Assembly: GCA_020853705.1 (NCBI GenBank)
Contig: JADYYK010000232.1
Coordinates: 1-62,629 of the forward strand
DNA length: 62,629 bases
Source of the DNA: Deltaproteobacteria bacterium
GTDB taxonomy: Bacteria; Myxococcota_A; Polyangia; Haliangiales; JADYYK01
Reading direction: 5' to 3'
Shown here: positions 31,165-42,337 of the stretch, piece by piece
Numbering within the stretch: the first letter of the stretch is position 1
Layout of the letters: every line of letters starts with the position of its first letter
Position numbers and translations under genes: made by a program
The notes under the pieces: model-generated
Told to the model about the DNA's origin: nothing
Database searches by the model: none
Seen by the model: the letters and a program-made list of their open reading frames with translations, nothing else

Positions 31165-31874
31165 GCCGTCCACCTGCGTGACTCGAGAGACTGCCAGGCG
31201 ATCACCAGCGGCAGCGCCGCCAGTGACAGCAGGTACACCAGCGAGCGCGGATCGAGCTGCCCGTCGGCCATCTGGCGCAGGTGGCGATCCACCGCCAGGT
31301 ACTGCGCCACCACCTTGAGGCCGCGCGGCAGCGCCGGGATCATCATGCTCCAGAGGAAGAACAGGAAGCACAGCCCGAGGCCCACGATGAAGGCCACGAT
31401 CTGGTGCCGCGTGAAGGCCGACGCCATCAGGCCGATGGCCAGGTAGACGTAGCCCATCAGGAGCAGGCCCAGGTAGCCGGCCAGGGCAGGGCCGAGATCC
31501 AGCGGCCCCAGCTTGGCGATGGTGACGACATAGGGCAGCGTCAGCGCGACACCGAGCGTGTACAGGCCGACCGCGGCCAGGTACTTGCCGAGGATGATCT
31601 CCCAGTCGCGCAGCGGCAGCGTGGTCAAAAGCTCGATCGATCCGGTGCCGCGCTCGTCGGCCAGGAGGCCCATGGTGATGGCGGGCGCGAAGAAGCTGAG
31701 GATGAGCGGCATGGGCCCGAACAGCGCGGTCATCGAGGCCCGGCTCTGGGTGTCGAAGGCGCCGTTCCAGAACAGGAAGCCGGTCAGCAGGAGGAAGATC
31801 GACAGCACGACGTACGCGATCGGCGAGCGAAAATACGAGCCGAAATCGCGCTTGGCGATGGCCCAGACGTTCAT
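31161..31874 (-). CDS. ABC-2 type transporter permease (GldF-like)
   Basis: 237 aa from ATG at 31874. Six membrane spans are readable (for example IAYVVLSIFLLLTGFLFW, PLILSFFAPAITMGLLADE, IVAFIVGLGLCFLFFLW). The ERGTGSIELLTTLPL segment after the second span is the conserved cytoplasmic coupling motif of ABC-2 permeases. It overlaps the ATPase gene upstream and the GldG-like gene downstream, each by 4 nt. Forms the membrane channel with the ATPase at 31871-32896. Confidence 0.92.
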   Translation of the reverse strand: MNVWAIAKRDFGSYFRSPIAYVVLSIFLLLTGFLFWNGAFDTQSRASMTALFGPMPLILSFFAPAITMGLLADERGTGSIELLTTLPLRDWEIILGKYLAAVGLYTLGVALTLPYVVTIAKLGPLDLGPALAGYLGLLLMGYVYLAIGLMASAFTRHQIVAFIVGLGLCFLFFLWSMMIPALPRGLKVVAQYLAVDRHLRQMADGQLDPRSLVYLLSLAALPLVIAWQSLESRRWTA

Positions 31875-32896
31875 GAGCTGGCTCCTGGCTTGGCGCCGGC
31901 AGCGGCGTTCTCGTCGGCGTCGTTGCGGGTCAGCCGGCGGAAGACCTCCTCCAGGCTGGCCTCCATGCGATCGAGCTCGAGCAGCGGCCACTTCTCATCG
32001 ACCGCGCACTGGAACAGCGGGCGACGCAGGTCGGTGGCGCCGTCCGAGGTGACGTGGAAGCCGAGGGTCTTCGACTCCGAGTCATAGCGGGTGGCGCTCT
32101 TGACCCCGGGTAGCGCGGCGAGCTTGCCCTGCACGACCTTCTCGTCCAGCGCCGCCTCGGCGCCGCCTGCGCCGCCGTCGGAGGCGTACAGCACGCGGTA
32201 GCGGTTGGTCTTCTCGCTGGCCATCAGGTCGTCGGGCTTGCCGTCGGCGACCAGGCGACCGTCCGAGATGATGATGACGCGCCCGCAGGTGGCGTTGACC
32301 TCGGGCAGGATGTGGGTCGACAGGATGACCGTCTTGTCGCGCCCGATGTCGCGGATGAGCTGGCGGATCTCGACGATCTGGTTGGGGTCGAGGCCCGAGG
32401 TCGGCTCGTCCAGGATGAGGACGTCGGGCTCGTGCACCAGGGCCTGGGCCAGGCCGACGCGCTGGCGATAGCCGCGCGACAGGCTGCCGATGGGCTTGCC
32501 GGCGACGTCGGCGATGCCGCACTGCTCGGCGACCCGGCGCACCGCGGCCTTGCGGCTCGAGCGCGGCAGCTTGCGCACCTCGCACACGAAGGCGAGGTAC
32601 TCGGCGATGGCCATGTCCTTGTAGAGCGGCGTATCCTCGGGCAGGTAGCCGATCTTGCGGCGCACCTCGAGGGGGTGGTCCCAGACATCCAGCCCGGCGA
32701 TCCGCGCCCGACCCGCGGTGGGCGACAGGAACGTGGTCAGGATCTTCATGGTGGTCGACTTGCCGGCGCCGTTGGGGCCGAGGAAGCCGAGGACCTGGCC
32801 CTTGTCGACGCTGAAGCTGATGTCGTTGACGGCGGTGTGCGGGCCGTAGCGCTTGGTGAGGTGGTCGACGCTGATCATCTCGCGAGGCTCGGGCAT
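31871..32896 (-). CDS. ABC transporter ATP-binding protein (GldA-like)
   Basis: 341 aa from ATG at 32896, preceded by AGGAGG. Complete nucleotide-binding domain: Walker A GPNGAGKST (40-48), Q-loop region GYLPEDTPLYKDM, signature LSRGYRQR (variant of LSGGQ), Walker B VLILDEPTSGLDP, and STHILPE switch. A ~100-residue C-terminal extension follows with a domain common in this subfamily (MEASLEEVFRRLT). First gene of the four-gene transporter operon; the DUF6178 gene lies 94 nt upstream on the same strand. Confidence 0.95.
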   Translation of the reverse strand: MPEPREMISVDHLTKRYGPHTAVNDISFSVDKGQVLGFLGPNGAGKSTTMKILTTFLSPTAGRARIAGLDVWDHPLEVRRKIGYLPEDTPLYKDMAIAEYLAFVCEVRKLPRSSRKAAVRRVAEQCGIADVAGKPIGSLSRGYRQRVGLAQALVHEPDVLILDEPTSGLDPNQIVEIRQLIRDIGRDKTVILSTHILPEVNATCGRVIIISDGRLVADGKPDDLMASEKTNRYRVLYASDGGAGGAEAALDEKVVQGKLAALPGVKSATRYDSESKTLGFHVTSDGATDLRRPLFQCAVDEKWPLLELDRMEASLEEVFRRLTRNDADENAAAGAKPGASS

Positions 32897-32990
32897 CGGT
32901 GACCTCTCCTCCTGAGGTCTGGGGCTGGGCGATCTGGAGCGGTGCGACCCGCGCAACCACGGACCGCGCGGGCCTATTCCCGGGGTCGAA

Positions 32991-34718
32991 TTAACCTGCG
33001 GGCCCGGGCGAGTCAAGCCACAGCGAGGCCATGAAGCGCGGGTCGGGGCGGGTGCCCGGCGCCAGGCGACCCAGCTCGCGCGCGATGGCGCCCAGGCGGT
33101 CCGCGACCAGCGCGGCGATCCCGGTCGGGGGGGCCGGCCGTTTGGCGTGCTCGAGCACGGCGCTGAAGGCGCGCTCGACGCGGGTCAGCGCCTCCGGGCT
33201 GGGGCTGTCGCCGGTCGGGCACAGCAGGCTGCGCAGGCGCAGCGCCTCGTCGGGTGACAGCGGCTTTCTGACCTCGGTGTCGCCCAGGATGATGCGCGCG
33301 GCGGCGGTGCCCAGCAGGGCGCCCAGGCGCAGGTCTTCGCGCGTCGGCGGCAGCGCGCCGGGGTCGAGGCGCAGGCCGTCGTGCACCAGATCGGCGTAGA
33401 GCTGGGCCTCGGCCAGGGCGTGGGCGGCGCGGCGCACGTCGGCCACGCTGGCGAAGGCGCGGTGCTGGGGCTTGGCCGGATCCGGCGGCGTGGTCGGCTG
33501 ATCCAGGGCCACCGCGTAGGCCGGCCGATGGCCGGGGCCGAGCAGGGCGTCGAACACGGCGTCGAGCGGCGGGTCGAGCAGATCGTGGCGCCCGCGCGCG
33601 CGGCCGACGCGGCCGGTCTTGACCAGCACGCGCGCCAGGGTGGCGACCTGCCAGGCCAGGCTGGCGCCGACGCGGAACAGCCGGCGCAGTGAGATCGTCG
33701 CCAGCGCCTGCCGTCCGCGCACGAGGTCGGCCCCGGCGACCGACTCCAGGCCCAGCGACAGGGTGGCGGCGGCGCGGCGAGCGCCGGCCTCGACCGCGCC
33801 GAGATCTCCGGCCGCGACCCGGTCGGCGCCCAGGGCGTGGTTGGCCAGCAGGGTCATGGCGTGGAACAGGCGCGACAGCTCGCGCTCGTCGGTGATGGTG
33901 GCCAGCACATCGGCCAGGAAGCCACCGCGGCGCAGCGGGTCGACGTAGGGAGCGGGCAGGGTGGCCGGCGGGGCGGCGCCTGGATCGAGCTGTGGATCGA
34001 GCGGATCCTGGGTGCCCTCGCCGATCTTCACGCTGGCCGGATCGATCGGGGTGTACAGGCGCAGCGCCTCGTCTGGATCAGGGAAGCCGAGATCCTGCAG
34101 GCGCGCGACCCGGAAGCGCAGGGCCTCCTCCTCGATGGCGGCGCCGAGCTCCCAGCGCAGCGCCATCAGGAGGTTCTTCGCGAAGGCCAGGTCGCCGCGG
34201 TAGAGGTCCTCGAGCAGCCGGATGATCTGTGACTGCCGCTCGCTGTCGGGCGGTGACAGCAGCTCGACCAGGAAGAAGCGGTCGGGGCTCTGCCAGGCGG
34301 CGTTGTCGAGGCTCTCGGGCTCCTCCTCCTGGGTCATGTCATAGACCCGGACCTCGGTCGACAAGAGCAGGGTCAAGAGCTCGAGGTCGACATGATCGAG
34401 CACGAAGACGAGGCGCTCGAAGCCGGCCTCGCTGAGCGCGGCCAGCCAGGGCCAGGCGCGCTCGGATGCCGGCGCCAGCCCCTGCCAGGCGTCGAGATCG
34501 AGGCAGGCCTGGAACTGCTCGGGCGACAGCATCGCGACCAGCTCGGAGGAAGCTTCCAGGCCGACCTCCTGGATGAGGTAGAAGACATCCAGTGCAGGCA
34601 GCGTGGGCACCAGGGTGGGCGCCTGGGGGTCGGCGAGGAGCTCGTCCAGCCGGCGCGTCCCGCGGGCGCGAGCCAGCGCGGCGCGGAAGCGACTCAATGC
34701 GATGATGTCGTCAGCCAT
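32991..34718 (-). CDS. DUF6178 family protein
   Basis: 575 aa from ATG at 34718 (an ATG eight codons earlier is possible). Mostly helical, cytosolic, without signal peptide. Typical segments: ALDVFYLIQEVGLEASSELVAMLSPEQFQACLDLDAW, and a central EEALRFRVARLQDLGFPDPDEALRLY that recalls a repeat seen in this family. DUF6178 is a conserved protein of delta-like Proteobacteria and Myxococcota with no known function. The start codon shares two bases with the divergent tilS start, so the promoters must overlap the opposing genes. Confidence 0.75.
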   Translation of the reverse strand: MADDIIALSRFRAALARARGTRRLDELLADPQAPTLVPTLPALDVFYLIQEVGLEASSELVAMLSPEQFQACLDLDAWQGLAPASERAWPWLAALSEAGFERLVFVLDHVDLELLTLLLSTEVRVYDMTQEEEPESLDNAAWQSPDRFFLVELLSPPDSERQSQIIRLLEDLYRGDLAFAKNLLMALRWELGAAIEEEALRFRVARLQDLGFPDPDEALRLYTPIDPASVKIGEGTQDPLDPQLDPGAAPPATLPAPYVDPLRRGGFLADVLATITDERELSRLFHAMTLLANHALGADRVAAGDLGAVEAGARRAAATLSLGLESVAGADLVRGRQALATISLRRLFRVGASLAWQVATLARVLVKTGRVGRARGRHDLLDPPLDAVFDALLGPGHRPAYAVALDQPTTPPDPAKPQHRAFASVADVRRAAHALAEAQLYADLVHDGLRLDPGALPPTREDLRLGALLGTAAARIILGDTEVRKPLSPDEALRLRSLLCPTGDSPSPEALTRVERAFSAVLEHAKRPAPPTGIAALVADRLGAIARELGRLAPGTRPDPRFMASLWLDSPGPAG

Positions 34719-35682
34719 GTCGATCGAGCGCTTCCATAGCACGGATGGTCCGGCCGCGGCCGTCGCTGCGTACCGGGCGCGCCATCCGGTGTCGGCGCCG
34801 CTGCTGGCGTGCTCGGGCGGGCCCGACTCGCTGGCGCTGCTGCTGGCGGCGGCCCGGGCCGGGGTGGCGGGGCTGGCGGTGTGCCATGTCGATCACCGGC
34901 TGCGCCCGGGTGGCGCGCGCGAGGCCGCCTTCGTGCGCGCGGTGGCGCTGGCGGCCGGGGTGCCGCGGGCGCGGGTGCGTGCGGTGCGGGTGGCGCAAGA
35001 TCTGCGCGTGGTGGCCCGGCGCGGCGGGCGGTCGCTCGAGGAGGTCGCCCGCGAGGCCCGCTACCGGGCTCTGGCGCGGGTCGCGCGCACCCTGGGCTGC
35101 AGCGAGATCTGGACCGGGCACAACGCCACCGATCAGGTCGAGACCCTGCTGCTGCACCTCCTGCGCGGGGCCGGCACCGTGGGGCTGGCCGGCATGCGCG
35201 AGCGCGGCGAGGTCCTCGGCGTCATGGTCGGGCGCCCGCTCCTGACCTGTGCGCGCGCCGCCATCGAGGCCGACCTCGGCGCCCAGGGCGTCACCGCCCT
35301 GGTGGATCCAACCAATTCGGATCCCAGGCATCACAGAAATCACGTGCGTCATCACATCGTGCCCGCGCTGCGCAGTCTGACCCCCGCGCTGGAGGTGGTG
35401 GTGGGGCGCGCGTGCCAGAACCTGGCCGACGACGCCGAGGCGCTGGACAGCCTGGCGGCGGCGCTGCCGCTGACCGGGGCCGCGCTGCTGGCGGCGCCGC
35501 GGGCGCTGCGCTACCGGGCGCTGGCGCGGGCGGCGCGGGCGGCCGGGGTCGCGCTGGAGACCGTCCACCTGGCCGCCATCGAGGGGCTGTGCCGGCGTCA
35601 GCGCGGCGGCGCCGGCGTCGATCTACCCGGTGGTCGGGCGCTGTATCGGCAGGGTGTGGTGAGTTTCGTGAAGAGATCGTAA
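34717..35682 (+). CDS. tilS: tRNA(Ile)-lysidine synthase
   Basis: 321 aa from ATG at 34717. Makes lysidine at C34 of tRNA-Ile2, changing its codon reading from AUG to AUA; essential. PP-loop SGGPDS at 33-38, then CHVDHRLRPGGAREA and SCEI-like WTGHNATDQVETLLLHLLRGAG, NHVRHHIVPAL near the end of the catalytic domain. The C-terminal region is short, as in minimal TilS forms. A later GTG (34789) would remove the overlap with the divergent gene but shorten the N-terminus to just before the PP-loop. The ftsH gene follows, an arrangement common in many bacteria. Confidence 0.92.
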   Translation: MSIERFHSTDGPAAAVAAYRARHPVSAPLLACSGGPDSLALLLAAARAGVAGLAVCHVDHRLRPGGAREAAFVRAVALAAGVPRARVRAVRVAQDLRVVARRGGRSLEEVAREARYRALARVARTLGCSEIWTGHNATDQVETLLLHLLRGAGTVGLAGMRERGEVLGVMVGRPLLTCARAAIEADLGAQGVTALVDPTNSDPRHHRNHVRHHIVPALRSLTPALEVVVGRACQNLADDAEALDSLAAALPLTGAALLAAPRALRYRALARAARAAGVALETVHLAAIEGLCRRQRGGAGVDLPGGRALYRQGVVSFVKRS

Positions 35683-35715
35683 AAGGGCTGCCGCTGCACA
35701 AATCTGTGCGCACAA

Positions 35716-35744
35716 TTGACGTGCTCCCGCGCAGCCATTACAGG
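35716..35744 (+). promoter_or_regulatory. Candidate sigma70 promoter of ftsH
   Basis: TTGACG (35716-35721), a 17-nt spacer and TACAGG (35739-35744), in the gap between tilS and the ftsH start at 35771. Hexamers and spacing fit a vegetative promoter. Confidence 0.5.
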
Positions 35745-35770
35745 TTACAGTACCTTTTCGAGGTGACAGC

Positions 35771-37765
<1,995 letters not shown>

Positions 37766-37788
37766 ACCGGAACCGAGGTGTTTTTTCG

Positions 37789-37829
37789 ACGGCCCGGCCA
37801 GGAAAACCTGGACCGGGCCGTTTCTGTTT
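37789..37829 (+). terminator. Rho-independent terminator after ftsH
   Basis: Hairpin 37789-37802 with 37807-37821 (ACGGCCCGG CCAGG paired, one bulged A, AAAA loop) followed by TTTCTGTTT. It begins about 24 nt after the ftsH stop. Confidence 0.88.
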
Positions 37830-37862
37830 CGGCAAGATGGGACGTGAGGAGGCGCCGCCCAG

Positions 37863-38741
37863 ATGGAGCCGGTCGTCGTGAACGGAGTGACGATCGGTGG
37901 CGCGGGTGGCACCTGCGTCATGGGCGTCCTCAACGTCACGCCCGACTCGTTCTCGGACGGCGGCCGGTATGTCAGCCCCTCGGCGGCGGCGATGGCCGGC
38001 CTGGCCTTGGTGCGCGCGGGGGCGCACATCCTCGATGTGGGTGGCGAGTCGACCCGGCCTGACGCGGCGCCGGTAGCGGCGGCGGACGAGGCGGCGCGGG
38101 TGCTGCCGGTGATCCGCGCCCTGCGCGCGGCGGGCTGCGCGGCGGCCATCTCGATCGACACCGTGAAGGCGGAGGTCGCCGACGCCGCGCTGGCCGCGGG
38201 GGCGGACATCGTCAATGACGTCGCCGGGGGCGCCCACGATCCGGACCTCCTCCGGGTGGTGGCGCGGCGCGGGGCGGTGGTCGTGCTGGGCCACCTGCGC
38301 GGGGCGCCGGGCGCCGGCATGATGAAGGACGTCGCCTTCGTCGACGTGGTGGCCGAGGTCGGCGACGAGCTGTGGGCTCGGGTGGCGGCGGCGCGCGCGG
38401 CAGGGGTGGCGCCGGGGCGCATCGTGATCGATCCCGGGCTCGGCTTCGGCAAGCTGCTGGAGCACAACCTGGCGCTGATCCAGGGGCTGGGGGCGCTGCG
38501 TGCGCGGGTCGGGCGGCCGGTGCTGGTGGGGCCCTCGCGCAAGCGCTTCCTCGGCGAGCTGACCGGGATCGCGGAGCCGGCGGCGCGCGACTTTCCGACC
38601 GCGGCGGCCATCACGGCGTGCATCCTGGCCGGCGCCGACGCGGTGCGGGTGCACGCGGTCGCCGAGCTCGTGGCCGTGGTCAAGGTCGCGGACGCGCTCA
38701 GGAAGGCTGCCCCCGGGCATGCGTATCAGGGGGCCGCCTGA
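37863..38741 (+). CDS. folP: Dihydropteroate synthase
   Basis: 292 aa. Condenses 6-hydroxymethyl-dihydropterin diphosphate with p-aminobenzoate in folate synthesis. Signatures: MGVLNVTPDSFSDGG (first loop), LDVGGESTRP (second loop), SIDTVKAEVA, IVNDVAGG, IDPGLGFGK, LVGPSRKRFLG, RVHAV. The usual MHMRGxPxTMQ loop is changed to GHLRGAPGAGMM, a modest deviation in the flexible substrate region. Stop and cdaA start share one base (TGATG), so translation is coupled to c-di-AMP synthase. Confidence 0.95.
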   Translation: MEPVVVNGVTIGGAGGTCVMGVLNVTPDSFSDGGRYVSPSAAAMAGLALVRAGAHILDVGGESTRPDAAPVAAADEAARVLPVIRALRAAGCAAAISIDTVKAEVADAALAAGADIVNDVAGGAHDPDLLRVVARRGAVVVLGHLRGAPGAGMMKDVAFVDVVAEVGDELWARVAAARAAGVAPGRIVIDPGLGFGKLLEHNLALIQGLGALRARVGRPVLVGPSRKRFLGELTGIAEPAARDFPTAAAITACILAGADAVRVHAVAELVAVVKVADALRKAAPGHAYQGAA

Positions 38742-39820
38742 TGACCACCGCGGCCCTGGCGATCTCGTTCCCGCTGCCGACCTTCCTGCGCGGGCTGACC
38801 CTGCGCGAGTTCGGGCTGGTCGCGCTCGACATCCTCATCGTCTACTACGTCGTCTACCGCACCCTGCTGCTCATCAAGGGCACCCGCGCGGCGCAGATGC
38901 TGATTGGCCTCTTGCTGATCGGCGCCGGCTTCTTCGCGTCCAAGCAGTTCGACCTGATGACGGTGTCGTGGCTGCTCGACAACTTCATCAACTACTTCAT
39001 CATCATCATCATCGTCGTGTTCCAGCAGGACATCCGGCGCGGCCTGATGCGCATCGGACAGAACCTGTTCCCGGGCGGCCGCCACTACGCCGAGACCGCG
39101 GTGTTCGAGGAGGTCGTGCGCGCCGCCGAGGCCCTGGCCAAGGAGCGCGTCGGCGCCCTCATCGTGTTCGAGCGCGACGCCGATCTGGCCGAGTTCGTCT
39201 CCGGCGGCGCGGTGCTCGACGCGCGGGTGTCCAAGGAGCTGCTGGTGGCGATGTTCCTGCCCGACCGGCAGAACGAGCTGCATGACGGCGCCATCATCAT
39301 CAAGAACCTGCGCATCCAGCAGGCCGGCGCGCTGCTGCCGCTGTCGGTCAACCCGCGCCTCGACAAGGTGCTGGGCACCCGCCACCGCGCCGCCATCGGC
39401 ATCACCGAGGAGACCGACGCGGTGTGCGTCGTGGTCAGCGAGGAGCGCGGCTCGATCTCGCTGTGCTTCTACGGCAACATCGCGCGCGACCTCGAGCCGG
39501 CCACCCTGCGCAAGGCGCTGCTCGGCCTGTTCCAGAAGGAGAAGCGTCGCCGCGGCGCCGACAAGCGGCGCGACGCCATCGCCGAGGCCGAGTCGGCCGC
39601 CATCCTGGAGGCGCTGCCCAGCCCCGACAACGTCATCCACGCCATGCCGCCGGTGTCCAAGGACAGCGCCGCCGAGGACGCCGGTGACGGCACCCCGGGC
39701 GCGATCCCGGCCGCAGGGACCGACGAGGCGTCGCGCGGCAGCGCCACCAGCACCACCGCCACCGGGCAGCACCGCGCCGTGCGCCGGCAGTCGACCATCG
39801 GGTCGGGCCCGCCCAAATGA
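38741..39820 (+). CDS. cdaA: Diadenylate cyclase CdaA
   Basis: 359 aa. Makes c-di-AMP from two ATP at the membrane. Three membrane spans near 24-45, 50-67 and 78-94, then the DAC domain with the DGA motif at 182-184 and RHR at 214-216, both complete, so it should be active. A disordered tail of ~90 residues follows the core, longer than in the Firmicutes enzymes. Order folP-cdaA-cdaR-glmM, with 1-nt and 4-nt overlaps, is the conserved cda module linking c-di-AMP to wall precursor synthesis. Confidence 0.95.
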   Translation: MTTAALAISFPLPTFLRGLTLREFGLVALDILIVYYVVYRTLLLIKGTRAAQMLIGLLLIGAGFFASKQFDLMTVSWLLDNFINYFIIIIIVVFQQDIRRGLMRIGQNLFPGGRHYAETAVFEEVVRAAEALAKERVGALIVFERDADLAEFVSGGAVLDARVSKELLVAMFLPDRQNELHDGAIIIKNLRIQQAGALLPLSVNPRLDKVLGTRHRAAIGITEETDAVCVVVSEERGSISLCFYGNIARDLEPATLRKALLGLFQKEKRRRGADKRRDAIAEAESAAILEALPSPDNVIHAMPPVSKDSAAEDAGDGTPGAIPAAGTDEASRGSATSTTATGQHRAVRRQSTIGSGPPK

Positions 39821-40764
39821 GAGAGCTGCTGCGCAAGGTCTTCGTCGAGAACGCCGCGCTGAAGGCCGTGTCCATGGTGCTGGCGGTCACGCTGTTCATC
39901 GTGGTGCGCGGCGAGAAGGACGTCCAGATCGGCGCCGCCATGCGCGTGGTCTACACCATGCCCGACGACCGCGTGCTGGTGTCGGAGCAGATCGATCAGG
40001 TGCGCATGATCGTGCGCGGCCCGTGGTCGCGCATCAAGCGCTTCGACGAGCGCGACCTGGATCCGATCCACATCGACCTGCGCGAGCAGAAGGCCGGGAT
40101 CTTCCGCTTCGAGAGCAGCCTCATCCATGGCATCCCGCCCGGCCTGTCGGTGATCTCGTTCGCGCCGCCATCGCTGGAGCTGCGCTTCGAGAGCCTGGGC
40201 TCGGCCACGGTGCCGGTCTCGGTGCCCACCGACGGCGAGCCCGGCTACGGCTACGAGGTGGTCAAGCTCATCCCGGTGCCGGCCAAGCTCGAGGTCAAGG
40301 GGCCGGAGGCCGAGATCGGCAACCTGAAGGGCGTCGCGACCCGCCCGGTGTCGGTGCAGGGCGCCACGCAGTCGTTCACCATCGACGTCCCCCTGGCCTC
40401 GCTGCCGCGCAACTTCGAGGCGGTCAGCGCGCGCCAGATCAAGGTGCGCGTCGAGATCGGCCCGCGCCAGGACTCGGTCACGCGCGCGGACGTGCCCATC
40501 GAGGTCACCGGCCTGTCGACCCGCAGCGGCGAGACCGCGCCCAGGGTGGTCACCGTGGTGCTGCGCGGCCCGCGGCTGGCGCTCGACGCCGTCGACTTCA
40601 ACGCGATGCGCGCCATCGTCGAGGCCACCCGCGAGGACGACGAGAATGACGGCGACCGGCCCAAGCGCGTCAACGTGTCGGGGCTGCCCGCGGGCGTCGC
40701 CTTCGAGGTCAAGCCCCCCGAGGTGGTGTTGCGCACGCACAAGAAGGCCCCGACCCCGCCGTGA
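39817..40764 (+). CDS. cdaR: CdaR, YbbR-domain regulator of CdaA
   Basis: 315 aa. One N-terminal membrane anchor (about 15-30, LKAVSMVLAVTLFIVV) and an extracytoplasmic region made of YbbR-type beta units (VRGPWSRIKRF, VKGPEAEIGNLKGVATRPVSVQG, VVLRGPRLALDAVDF). CdaR modulates CdaA activity by direct interaction. Overlaps cdaA by 4 nt (ATGA). Confidence 0.9.
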   Translation: MRELLRKVFVENAALKAVSMVLAVTLFIVVRGEKDVQIGAAMRVVYTMPDDRVLVSEQIDQVRMIVRGPWSRIKRFDERDLDPIHIDLREQKAGIFRFESSLIHGIPPGLSVISFAPPSLELRFESLGSATVPVSVPTDGEPGYGYEVVKLIPVPAKLEVKGPEAEIGNLKGVATRPVSVQGATQSFTIDVPLASLPRNFEAVSARQIKVRVEIGPRQDSVTRADVPIEVTGLSTRSGETAPRVVTVVLRGPRLALDAVDFNAMRAIVEATREDDENDGDRPKRVNVSGLPAGVAFEVKPPEVVLRTHKKAPTPP

Positions 40765-40800
40765 GCCCGCTCCGCGCGAGCGACGCGCGGTGGGGGGAGG

Positions 40801-40823
40801 CTCCGCGGGCTTTGCCCGTGGAG
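40801..40823. other. Hairpin in the cdaR-glmM gap
   Basis: Inverted repeat CTCCGCGGGC / GCCCGTGGAG with TTT loop (one G-T pair) in the 93-nt gap before glmM. No T-tract, so attenuation or RNA stability are more likely than termination. Confidence 0.4.
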
Positions 40824-40857
40824 GGGGGACGGGGGTTCGGGTTATTCTCCTGGCCCT

Positions 40858-42219
40858 ATGAGCAACGATCGCAAGCTGTTCGGGACGGACGGGGTGCGCG
40901 GCATCGCCAACGTCGAGCCGATGACGCCAGAGACCGCGCTGCGCATGGGGCGCGCGGTGGCCTACCTCTTCACCAAGGAGGGCCGCAAGGGCCGCATCGT
41001 CATCGGCAAGGACACCCGGCTGTCGGGCTACATGTTCGAGCAGGCCATGGCGGCCGGGATCTGCTCGATGGGCGCCGACGTGTGGACCACCGGGCCGCTG
41101 CCGACGCCCGGGATCGCCTTCATCACCTCGTCGATGCGCGCCGACGCTGGCGTGGTCATCAGCGCTTCGCACAACCCGTTCCAGGACAACGGCATCAAGA
41201 TCTTCGCCCGTGACGGCTTCAAGCTGCCCGACGACGTCGAGTCGCGCATCGAGCAGCTGATGACGTCGGACGAGATGGATCAGCGCCGGCCGACCCACGG
41301 CAACATCGGGCGCGTCATCCACCTGGCCGACTCGGTGGGGCGCTACATCGTCTTCCTCAAGAACACCTTCCCGCGCGAGCGCACGCTGGACGGCTTCAAG
41401 ATCGTCGTCGATACCGGCCACGGCGCGGCCTACAAGGTGGCGCCCGCGGTGTTCGGCGAGCTCGGCGCCAACGTCATCCCGATCGGCTACGAGCCCGACG
41501 GCACCAACATCAACGAGAAGGTCGGCGCGCTGCACCCGCGCTCGATGTGCGAGCTGGTGCGGCTGCACGACGCCAACCTGGGCATCGCGCTGGACGGCGA
41601 CGCCGATCGCGTCATCGTGTCGGACGAGAAGGGCAACGTGGTCGACGGCGACGCCATCATGGCGCTGTGCGCGACCCGCCTGCTGGCGCGCGGGGCGCTC
41701 AAGCACAACACGCTGGTGGCGACCATCATGTCGAACATCGGCCTCGAGCAGGCCATGACGCGCGCCGGCGGCAAGCTGGTGCGCACGCCGGTGGGTGATC
41801 GCTACGTGGTCGATGAGATGCGCCGCGCCGGCTACAACCTGGGCGGCGAGCAGTCGGGCCACCTCATCTTCCTGGATCACATGACGACCGGCGACGGCAT
41901 CGTGGCCGCGCTGGCGGTGCTGGCGGTGATGGTGGAGGAGGGCCGCCCGCTGAGCGAGCTCGCGCAGGTCATGCAGCGCTCGCCGCAGGTGCTGGTCAAC
42001 GTGGCCGTGAAGCGGAAGCGCGCGCTCAGCGAGCTGCCCGAGATCGAGCAGCTGATCGCGGCGGTCGAGCGCGAGCTCATCGGCGCCGGCCGGGTGGTGG
42101 TGCGCTACAGCGGCACCGAGGCCAAGGCGCGCGTGATGATCGAGGGGCCCGACCAGGGCCGCATCCAGACCTGGGCCGACGAGATCGCCGCCCGGCTGGT
42201 GGCGGCCTGTGACGCCTGA
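40858..42219 (+). CDS. glmM: Phosphoglucosamine mutase
   Basis: 453 aa. Converts glucosamine-6-phosphate to glucosamine-1-phosphate for UDP-GlcNAc. FGTDGVRG at 8-15, active-site ISASHNPF with phospho-Ser104, metal loop DGDADRV, sugar loop GGEQSGHLIF, phosphate loop RYSGTEAKARVM. Length is standard. In many bacteria GlmM binds CdaA and is inhibited by or inhibits it; the gene order here fits that interaction. Confidence 0.97.
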   Translation: MSNDRKLFGTDGVRGIANVEPMTPETALRMGRAVAYLFTKEGRKGRIVIGKDTRLSGYMFEQAMAAGICSMGADVWTTGPLPTPGIAFITSSMRADAGVVISASHNPFQDNGIKIFARDGFKLPDDVESRIEQLMTSDEMDQRRPTHGNIGRVIHLADSVGRYIVFLKNTFPRERTLDGFKIVVDTGHGAAYKVAPAVFGELGANVIPIGYEPDGTNINEKVGALHPRSMCELVRLHDANLGIALDGDADRVIVSDEKGNVVDGDAIMALCATRLLARGALKHNTLVATIMSNIGLEQAMTRAGGKLVRTPVGDRYVVDEMRRAGYNLGGEQSGHLIFLDHMTTGDGIVAALAVLAVMVEEGRPLSELAQVMQRSPQVLVNVAVKRKRALSELPEIEQLIAAVERELIGAGRVVVRYSGTEAKARVMIEGPDQGRIQTWADEIAARLVAACDA

Positions 42220-42248
42220 GCTGGAAAGACCCGCTGAGAAAAACCGGA

Positions 42249-42279
42249 CAAACGACCAACCAGGGAGGTTGGTCGTTTG
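42249..42279. terminator. Perfect inverted repeat after glmM
   Basis: 13-bp perfect stem (42249-42261 with 42267-42279, CAAACGACCAACC and complement), 5-nt loop. On the plus side there is no T-run directly after it; on the minus side a TTTTT follows after 4-5 nt. Likely terminator or transcript-end stabiliser for the folP-glmM operon. Confidence 0.65.
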
Positions 42280-42337
42280 ACTAGTTGACGGCTGCAAAGG
42301 CCTCCGTTACGGTCGCTTGCGCTGTTGGAGGTCCCTG

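Noticed and set aside
39469..42297. 942-codon minus-strand frame over cdaA-cdaR-glmM
   Set aside because: Antisense shadow; all family motifs are on the plus strand.
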